Assembly (NCBI RefSeq): GCF_017896165.1
Contig: NZ_JAFCNB010000003.1
Span: 416,336 to 480,335, forward strand
From: Microbispora oryzae
GTDB lineage: Bacteria > Actinomycetota > Actinomycetes > Streptosporangiales > Streptosporangiaceae
DNA length: 64,000 nt
Reading direction: 5' to 3'
The notes below the pieces were generated by a model, which saw only the letters and a list, made by a program, of their open reading frames with translations, was not told the DNA's origin and made no database searches. The position numbers and the translations under genes are program-made. Below, one piece after another: positions 59,048-64,000 of this stretch. Numbering within the stretch: the first letter of the stretch is position 1; every line of letters starts with the position of its first letter.

Positions 59048-59710
59048 CTACCGGCGTCGGGTGGCGCGTACGACGACGTCGTGGCGGGTGGCCCCGTGGC
59101 CTTCGTGGCCGGGGAACGTGCGGACGTGCTCTTCCGCGGTGACGATCTGCCACTGTGTGGTGTCCATGCGCGTGGTGATGGCGGCCGAGGTGACGGTCGC
59201 TTCGGCGGGAGGGTGGTGCCCATGCCCATGCCCATGCCCGTGGCCGGTGGCGCTCGGGGTGTGCAGGTGCCCGACGATGAGGAGGGTGCCGCCGGGGGCC
59301 ACCCATTCGGCGATGCGGTCGTAGAACTCCAGTTGGGGCATCGCGGGGTGGGCGTAGTTGGTCATGACCAGGTCGAACCGTTCTTGCGGGCTCCAGGTGC
59401 TCAGGTCCGTCTCCAGCCATCGCACCCGTTCGGGTGCTCGGCTCGTCGCCGCGCGCCGGGCGGCGAGGGCGAGGGCCTCGGCTGAGATGTCGGCGGCGGT
59501 GACGTGCCAGCCGTGGGAGGCGAGCCAGATGGCCTCGGCGCCGCCGCCGCATCCCGCGTCCAGTGCCGTGCCCGGGGTCAGGGCGCTGGTCTCGCGCGCG
59601 AGGTAGGGGTTCGGCGGGTCGCCATCCGTGGTCGCGGGGGCCGCGGGGCTTGCGGCCGGCCGTTGCCGCCAGTGCCGGTCCCAGTATGCCTTGTCGAAGT
59701 CGTGCGTCAT
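59048..59710 (-). CDS. SAM methyltransferase with Gly-His metal-binding run
   Basis: Protein of 220 residues. The Methyltransf_25-like fold has LDAGCGGGAEAIWLASHGW (motif I, about 50-68), ADISAEAL, and NYAHPAMPQLEFYDRI. An unusual run of alternating Gly-His ending in His-His (about residues 157-166) lies after the VGHLHTP strand, suggesting metal binding. ATG 59710 is the family start. It is divergent from an XRE-cupin regulator with TTGCCG-type half sites between them. Substrate unknown; TehB-like detoxification is one possibility. Confidence 0.82.
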   Translation of the reverse strand: MTHDFDKAYWDRHWRQRPAASPAAPATTDGDPPNPYLARETSALTPGTALDAGCGGGAEAIWLASHGWHVTAADISAEALALAARRAATSRAPERVRWLETDLSTWSPQERFDLVMTNYAHPAMPQLEFYDRIAEWVAPGGTLLIVGHLHTPSATGHGHGHGHGHHPPAEATVTSAAITTRMDTTQWQIVTAEEHVRTFPGHEGHGATRHDVVVRATRRR

Positions 59711-59788
59711 GGGTGATCCGTTCGGTGGTGGTGATCTGTCCGGCGGTCGGCCGGCGGGATCCTCATGGTGAGGGCCGATGAGGCGGAT

Positions 59789-59814
59789 CGGCAAAGTTTG
59801 TTGCCGAACGGCAA
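59789..59814. promoter_or_regulatory. Three TTGCCG/CGGCAA half-sites
   Basis: CGGCAA (59789-59794), TTGCCG (59801-59806) and CGGCAA (59809-59814) alternate between the divergent methyltransferase and XRE-cupin genes; the last two form TTGCCG-AA-CGGCAA. They are candidate operators for the XRE-cupin protein. Confidence 0.6.
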
Positions 59815-59823
59815 GATAGGAGG

Positions 59824-60456
59824 GTGGACGGAGCCATCGATCGCACTCTTGACGCTGTCGGGCCGAGGTTGAAGCGCCTTCGGCTGCGACGGGACGTCAC
59901 GCTCGCCGGTCTCGCGGAGGAGACCGGTATTTCCGCCAGTACGCTGTCCCGGCTGGAGGCCGGGTTGCGCCGGCCGACGCTTGAGCAGTTGCTTCCGCTC
60001 GCCCGGGTCTACGGGGTCACACTGGACGAGCTCGTCGACGCGCCGCCGACGGGCGATCCCCGGGTCAATCTGCGTCCCATCCCCTGTGGCGACGGTTCGG
60101 TGGTCCTGCCGCTGACCCGCCGGCCCGGGGGGATCCAGGCCTACAAGTTCGTCCTCCCGGCGGGGGGCGACGACGTCCGGCCCGACCTGCGCACCCATGA
60201 GGGTTACGACTGGGTCTACGTCCTCAACGGGACGCTGCGTCTCGTGCTCGGGGAGCGCGATCTCGTGCTCAGGCCCGGGGAGGCCGCGGAGTTCGACACG
60301 CGTACCCCGCACTGGTTCGGGGCGACCGGCGCGGGCCCGGTCGAGTTTCTGAGCCTCATCGGGCGGCAGGGTGAACGGGCGCATCTCAGGGCGGCGCCGG
60401 GGCAGGGCCCTGAGGTCGGTCGATGGGATCCGCCGGATTCGGATGGCGTCCTGTGA
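59824..60456 (+). CDS. XRE-cupin transcriptional regulator
   Basis: Regulator of 210 residues: an N-terminal XRE HTH (about 12-66) with TLAGLAEETGISASTLSRLEAGLRRPTLEQLLPLA, and a C-terminal cupin (about 110-195) with THEGYDWVYVLNGTLRLVLGERD and GEAAEFDTRTPHWF. The cupin probably senses a small ligand or metal. The GTG start directly follows AGGAGG, an unusually short spacing. It is divergent from the His-rich methyltransferase. Confidence 0.9.
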   Translation: MDGAIDRTLDAVGPRLKRLRLRRDVTLAGLAEETGISASTLSRLEAGLRRPTLEQLLPLARVYGVTLDELVDAPPTGDPRVNLRPIPCGDGSVVLPLTRRPGGIQAYKFVLPAGGDDVRPDLRTHEGYDWVYVLNGTLRLVLGERDLVLRPGEAAEFDTRTPHWFGATGAGPVEFLSLIGRQGERAHLRAAPGQGPEVGRWDPPDSDGVL

Positions 60457-60519
60457 TGGGTGGCGGGCCCTGATAAATCGTTTGCAAAATTGTCGGGGGC
60501 GTTCGTTAAGGTCTCGAAT

Positions 60520-61455
60520 GTGGCAGAGCACCCGTTGATATTCGCTCGCGGCCTGGTCAAGCGTTTCGGGGACTTCACTGCGGTCGGTGGGATCGATCTC
60601 GACGTGGCGCCGGGCGAGGCTTTCGGTTTCCTGGGTCCCAACGGGGCCGGCAAGTCGTCGACGATGCGCATGATCGGATGTGTGTCCACCCCGACGGCGG
60701 GTGAGTTGCGCATCCTGGGGATGGATCCGGTGCGGGACGGTGCCCAGATCAGGGCGCGGCTCGGCGTGTGCCCGCAGCTGGACAATCTGGATCCCGATCT
60801 GACCGTGCGGGAGAACCTGACGACTTACGCGCGGTATTTCGGGCTGTCGCGTGCGGAGAGCCGCAGGCGGGCCGATGAGCTGCTGGAGTTCGTGCAATTG
60901 GCCGACCGCGCCGGGGGCAAGGTCGAGCCGTTGTCGGGCGGGATGAAGCGGCGGCTGACCATCGCGCGAGCCATGGTCAACGACCCCGACATCGTGCTGC
61001 TGGACGAGCCGACCACCGGGCTCGATCCGCAGGCGCGGCATCTGCTGTGGGAGCGGTTGTTCCGGCTCAAGCAGCGGGGCGTGACGCTGGTGCTGACCAC
61101 GCACTACATGGACGAGGCGGAGCAGTTGTGCGACCGGCTGGTCGTGATGGACGGCGGGAGGATCGTGGCGCAGGGGTCGCCGCGGGCGTTGATCGAAAGC
61201 TATTCGACGCCCGAGGTGCTGGAGCTGCGTTTCTCCGACGGGCTCGATTCGGGTGCGGGTTACGCGGCCAAGCTGGACGGGGTCGGTGAGCGGGTCGATC
61301 CGCTGCCCGACCGGGTGCTGGTCTATGTGAACAACGGGGACGTGGCGTTGTCGGAGGTGCACCGGCGGGGGCTGACGCCGTCCAGCGCGCTGGTGCGGCG
61401 TTCCACGCTGGAGGACGTCTTCCTCCATCTGACCGGCCGGACGTTGGTGGACTGA
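60520..61455 (+). CDS. ABC exporter ATP-binding protein (NodI-like)
   Basis: ATPase of 311 residues. Walker A is GPNGAGKSS (about 43-51), the Q-loop CPQLDNLDPDLTV, signature LSGGMKRRL, Walker B LLDEPTTGLDPQ and H-loop TTHYMDEAE, in the arrangement of the NodI/CcmA-type exporter group. GTG 60520 is chosen with AAGG 8 bp upstream; an earlier in-frame ATG at 60460 lacks a ribosome site. It is followed after 1 bp by the first of two NodJ-like permeases. Confidence 0.9.
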   Translation: MAEHPLIFARGLVKRFGDFTAVGGIDLDVAPGEAFGFLGPNGAGKSSTMRMIGCVSTPTAGELRILGMDPVRDGAQIRARLGVCPQLDNLDPDLTVRENLTTYARYFGLSRAESRRRADELLEFVQLADRAGGKVEPLSGGMKRRLTIARAMVNDPDIVLLDEPTTGLDPQARHLLWERLFRLKQRGVTLVLTTHYMDEAEQLCDRLVVMDGGRIVAQGSPRALIESYSTPEVLELRFSDGLDSGAGYAAKLDGVGERVDPLPDRVLVYVNNGDVALSEVHRRGLTPSSALVRRSTLEDVFLHLTGRTLVD

Positions 61456-61456
61456 C

Positions 61457-62311
61457 GTGGCGGCGGAGATCGCCCGGGGTGCCGGGAGCGCAGGGGATGC
61501 CGGAGGTGCGGTGCCGGGCACGGCCGACAACAGGGGCGCGGCCGTGCGCGGCACCGTACATCCGACGGTGGCGGTGCTGGAGCGGCACCTCAGCCTGTAT
61601 CGGCGGCTGTGGCACGCGTCGGTGCTGTCGTCGTTCGTGTTGCCCGTGCTGTTCCTGCTCAGCATCGGGGTCGGGGTGGGCGCGTACGTCGGGTCCGTCC
61701 AGGGGGTCGGTTACCTGTCGTGGATCGTGCCGGGGGTGCTGGCCTCGACGGCGTTCCAGATCGCGCTCGGCGAGTCGACGTACTCGGTGCTGGGTGACTT
61801 CAAGTGGGTGCGGTCCTATCACGGCATGCGGGCCACGCCGGTGCGTCCCGTCGACATGGTGCTGGGCCATCAGCTCTACCTGATTTTCCGGGTGGAGGCG
61901 GCGGTGGCGGCGTTCCTGGTGGTCGTGCTGTTCTTCGGGGGGCTGCAATCGCCGTGGGCGCTGGCGACGCCGCTGGTGTGCGCGCTGCTGACGGTGGCGA
62001 CGTCGGCGCCGGTGGTGGCGTTCTCCGCGAGCATCGACCACGACAGCTATTTCGCGCTGCTGTTCCGGTTCGTGTTGATTCCTTCGACGTTGTTCGCGGG
62101 TGTGTTCTTCCCCGTGGAGCAGTTGCCGGGGTTGGTGCGTCCGCTGGCGTATGTCTCTCCGTTGTGGCACGGGGTCGAGCTGTGCCGGGCGGCGACGCTC
62201 GGGCGGTCTCCCGCGTGGCCGCTGGTGGTGCATCTCGGCTATCTGGTGGCGTGGGCGGCCGCCGGTCTGGTGCTCGCGGTGCGGGCGTTCCATCGGAGGC
62301 TGGAAGACTGA
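61457..62311 (+). CDS. ABC permease (NodJ-like), first of two
   Basis: Permease of 284 residues with about six TM segments. It carries NodJ-family features such as SWIVPGVLASTAFQIALGEST, the YHGMRATPVRPVDMVLGHQLY loop and PSTLFAGVFFPVEQLPGLVRPLAYVSPLWHGVEL. The GTG start lies 1 bp after the ATPase stop and its stop overlaps the start of the next permease (TGATG). Confidence 0.88.
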   Translation: MAAEIARGAGSAGDAGGAVPGTADNRGAAVRGTVHPTVAVLERHLSLYRRLWHASVLSSFVLPVLFLLSIGVGVGAYVGSVQGVGYLSWIVPGVLASTAFQIALGESTYSVLGDFKWVRSYHGMRATPVRPVDMVLGHQLYLIFRVEAAVAAFLVVVLFFGGLQSPWALATPLVCALLTVATSAPVVAFSASIDHDSYFALLFRFVLIPSTLFAGVFFPVEQLPGLVRPLAYVSPLWHGVELCRAATLGRSPAWPLVVHLGYLVAWAAAGLVLAVRAFHRRLED

Positions 62312-63111
62312 TGATGACGACATTCGTGGCCGCCCGGGTCTCCCCCGGCCGGGTCGGCGCCGTGGTCGGCCGGAACGTGGGGGCGTTGCGTTCCGGCCCG
62401 GCGTACTGGCTGGTCCTGCTGTCGGGGTTCTTCGAGCCGTTGCTGTATCTGCTGTCGATCGGGCTGGGCGTGGGGGTTCTCGTGGGGAACCTGGCGGTGG
62501 GCGGGCGGACCATGGCCTACGCCACGTTCGTCGCTCCGGCGATGCTCGCGGTGTCGGCGATGTCGGGTGCTCTGTCGGAGACGACGTTCAACTTCTTCTT
62601 CAAGCTGAAGTACATGAAGACGTTCGAGGCGGTGCTGGCGACGCCGGTGCGGCCGATCGAGATCGCCTTCGGCGAGCTGATCTGGGCGGTGGTCCGGGGG
62701 TCGCTCTACACGGCGATCTTTTTGGTGATCATGGTGGTGCTGGGGCTGACGTCCGCCGGGTGGGCGCTGGTGGCGTTCCCGGCGACCGTGCTGATCGGCC
62801 TGGCGTTCGGTGCCGCCGGCATGGCGATCAGCACCATGATGCGCGGCTGGCAGGATTTCGATCTGCTGACCACGGGGCAGTTCGCCCTGTTTCTGTTCTC
62901 CGGCACGTTCTCGCCGGTGCGGGACTACCCCGTGGGGTTGGAGCTTCTGGTGCAGGTGACTCCGCTGTATCACGCGGTGGAGCTGGTGCGGGCCCTGTGT
63001 CTCGGCGTCGTCGAGTCCGCGCTGCTGGGTCATGTGGCGTATCTGGTCGTCATGGCGGTGGCGGGCCTGTGGTTCGCGGCCCGCCGGATGGAACGGAAGC
63101 TGTGCGTCTAG
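62311..63111 (+). CDS. ABC permease (NodJ-like), second of two
   Basis: Permease of 266 residues, related to the preceding one. It shows APAMLAVSAMSGALSETTFNFFFKLKYMKTFEAVLATPVRP and FLFSGTFSPVRDYPVGLELLVQVTPLYHAVEL. ATG 62311 overlaps the previous stop by 1 nt. The two permeases with one ATPase suggest a heterodimeric exporter, possibly for a lipid or oligosaccharide-like or antibiotic compound. Confidence 0.88.
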   Translation: MMTTFVAARVSPGRVGAVVGRNVGALRSGPAYWLVLLSGFFEPLLYLLSIGLGVGVLVGNLAVGGRTMAYATFVAPAMLAVSAMSGALSETTFNFFFKLKYMKTFEAVLATPVRPIEIAFGELIWAVVRGSLYTAIFLVIMVVLGLTSAGWALVAFPATVLIGLAFGAAGMAISTMMRGWQDFDLLTTGQFALFLFSGTFSPVRDYPVGLELLVQVTPLYHAVELVRALCLGVVESALLGHVAYLVVMAVAGLWFAARRMERKLCV

Positions 63112-63158
63112 GGTCGTGCCGCCGGAGGCCGTTCGGAGGACACCTCCTGAGAACGCTG

Positions 63159-63518
63159 TCAGAGGGGGATGAACAGCGCGTCGAACGGCGGCTGCCCGAC
63201 TCCGGCCGTGGTGTGTCCCGCCCCGGTGGTGTCGGCGGCGAGAACCAGGTCACCCGGGCCGAAACGGCGGCGGTGGCCGTCGCTGACCGTCACCTCGATC
63301 ACGCCGCGGAGCATCACCACCCACTGCTCGCGCGGCGCCGGGTGCGCGGTGCTGTCGAACGCGTCGCTGCGGACGTACCGCACGCCGCCCGCTGACGGGA
63401 GCAGGCCCAGCGCCATGGGCGGCACCCCGTCGGCGACGTGCTGGTCGGTGAGGTCGATGTGGCCGTCCTCGAACGCTGACCCGCCGTCCGGGCTCACGGA
63501 GATTTTGGTGAAGCGCAT
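63159..63518 (-). CDS. Small cupin protein
   Basis: Protein of 119 residues of the cupin fold, with HPAPREQWVVMLRGVIEVTVSDG (cupin motif 1 region) and FGPGDLVLAADTTGAGHTT (motif 2). It might bind a metal or small ligand. The ATG overlaps the stop of the SnoaL-like gene (TGATG), so it is its translational partner. Confidence 0.83.
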   Translation of the reverse strand: MRFTKISVSPDGGSAFEDGHIDLTDQHVADGVPPMALGLLPSAGGVRYVRSDAFDSTAHPAPREQWVVMLRGVIEVTVSDGHRRRFGPGDLVLAADTTGAGHTTAGVGQPPFDALFIPL

Positions 63519-63952
63519 CAGTTGCCCCCGATGAACTGGTGGTCGACGCGGATCCGGTCATCGGCGTCCAGGGTCAGGACGTCCAGGCCGCCGCCGACGG
63601 CCTCCCCCGTGCGGGTGGAGATCATGGACCAGCGGAGGCTGATCACGTGGGGCAGCAGGACGAGCGCATCCCCTGCGGCTTCGAAGACGTGCTCCCCCGG
63701 CGCGACGAACATCTCGTAGGCGCGGCTCACCCTCGCGTTCAGGGCGTCGTGGCCGCATACCCGCAGTTCCGGCATGGGGAAGGCGAGCGCGGCTGCGGAG
63801 TCGCGGATCGCCTCGGGCGGGTCGGCCAGCACCTGCGTCCCGTCGGGGGCCCACAGCTCGCGGATCATGGCGTCGCGCGTCGTGGGGTCCGGTTCGTTCC
63901 ACTGGGCGACGTAACGGCCGGCAAAGCGCCGGACGTCGAATGTGGTGTTCAT
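63518..63952 (-). CDS. SnoaL/NTF2-like protein
   Basis: Protein of 144 residues with an NTF2-like/SnoaL pattern: RRFAGRYVAQWNEPDPTTRDAMIRELWAPDGTQVL at the N-terminus and a beta-strand-rich tail ending DDRIRVDHQFIGGN. SnoaL-like proteins are cyclases, isomerases or small-molecule binders. It is coupled to the cupin gene. It lies next to the contig end. Confidence 0.83.
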   Translation of the reverse strand: MNTTFDVRRFAGRYVAQWNEPDPTTRDAMIRELWAPDGTQVLADPPEAIRDSAAALAFPMPELRVCGHDALNARVSRAYEMFVAPGEHVFEAAGDALVLLPHVISLRWSMISTRTGEAVGGGLDVLTLDADDRIRVDHQFIGGN

Positions 63953-63982
63953 GTGCGGCAGTGTGCTGGGCGGACCGGCCGT

Positions 63983-64000
63983 GGGGGGGGGGGGGGGGGG
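63983..64000. other. Terminal poly-G run
   Basis: The last 18 bases are all G. This is typical of a sequencing or assembly artefact at a contig end, not of genome sequence. Confidence 0.8.

Overview
The window looks like a chromosomal segment of a high-GC, mycelial-type actinobacterium. GC content is very high throughout, GTG starts are frequent, and divergent regulator/target pairs are dense. The families present (TipAL-type MerR, ECF41 sigma factor, WYL regulator, XRE/MmyB regulator, lone HATPase, drug-exporter ABC systems, SnoaL-like proteins) are typical of Streptosporangiales and relatives; that order-level placement is inference. No rRNA, tRNA, CRISPR array, insertion sequence or prophage was recognised. 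The last 18 bases are a pure G run, probably a contig end.

Layout. 1-2254: VWA/DUF58/MoxR operon (minus strand, VWA gene cut by the window edge). 2361-12559: divergent regulator/transporter/oxidoreductase pairs (GntR + DUF1648 membrane protein, FAD monooxygenase + TetR, TSUP permease, DeoR + MFS, WYL regulator, YCII protein, aldo/keto reductase, PPOX protein). 12593-20100: a double-MerR regulator facing a DrrAB-like ABC exporter, an SDR, and a MarR regulator facing an RND pump with several nested palindromes between them. 20164-21085: bluB under a cobalamin riboswitch. 21931-30670: cell-envelope genes, namely a GerMN lipoprotein/histidine kinase/OmpR regulator operon, a divergent VanY-type D,D-carboxypeptidase, a P-loop NTPase with a C-terminal HTH, and an operon of D-Ala ligase paralogue, MurF and Asp/Glu-type racemase. 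30849-32500: two-gene KhtTU-like cation/proton antiporter. 32648 onward: purB, GNAT and HAD genes, TipAL regulator, tyrosine recombinase, aldo/keto reductase and XRE regulator. 39820-41932: ECF41 sigma factor coupled to an NDH-2-like flavoprotein, behind a promoter matching the ECF41 consensus. 41985-43173: membrane-anchored L7/L12-like protein, then a decayed P450 tail coupled to a microprotein and a TusA-like protein. 43239-52974: further regulator/oxidoreductase/exporter sets, amidase, methyltransferase and prolyl aminopeptidase. 53395-63952: Zn-ADH pseudogene, lipid kinase-like protein, SDR + TetR, methyltransferases, an HTH protein, an RsbW-like ATPase, USP, XRE-cupin, a NodIJ-like ABC exporter with two permeases, and a cupin/SnoaL pair.

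Most interesting working hypothesis. The 21.9-30.7 kb block resembles an unconventional van-like peptidoglycan-remodelling set: sensor kinase, response regulator, VanY peptidase, MurF and a D-Ala-D-X ligase. The ligase has Leu where D-Ala-D-Ala ligases carry the omega-loop Tyr of their catalytic triad. VanH, VanX and a VanT-type serine racemase are absent, and a PLP-independent racemase sits in the ligase operon. The sequence supports the gene content and the substitution; the pathway is inference.

The second clear theme is autoregulation. Nearly every divergent pair has a readable palindrome in its intergenic gap, and one palindrome type (TCTAC-NN-TGTAAAG or a close variant) recurs at four distant places, three of them not in front of any intact gene.
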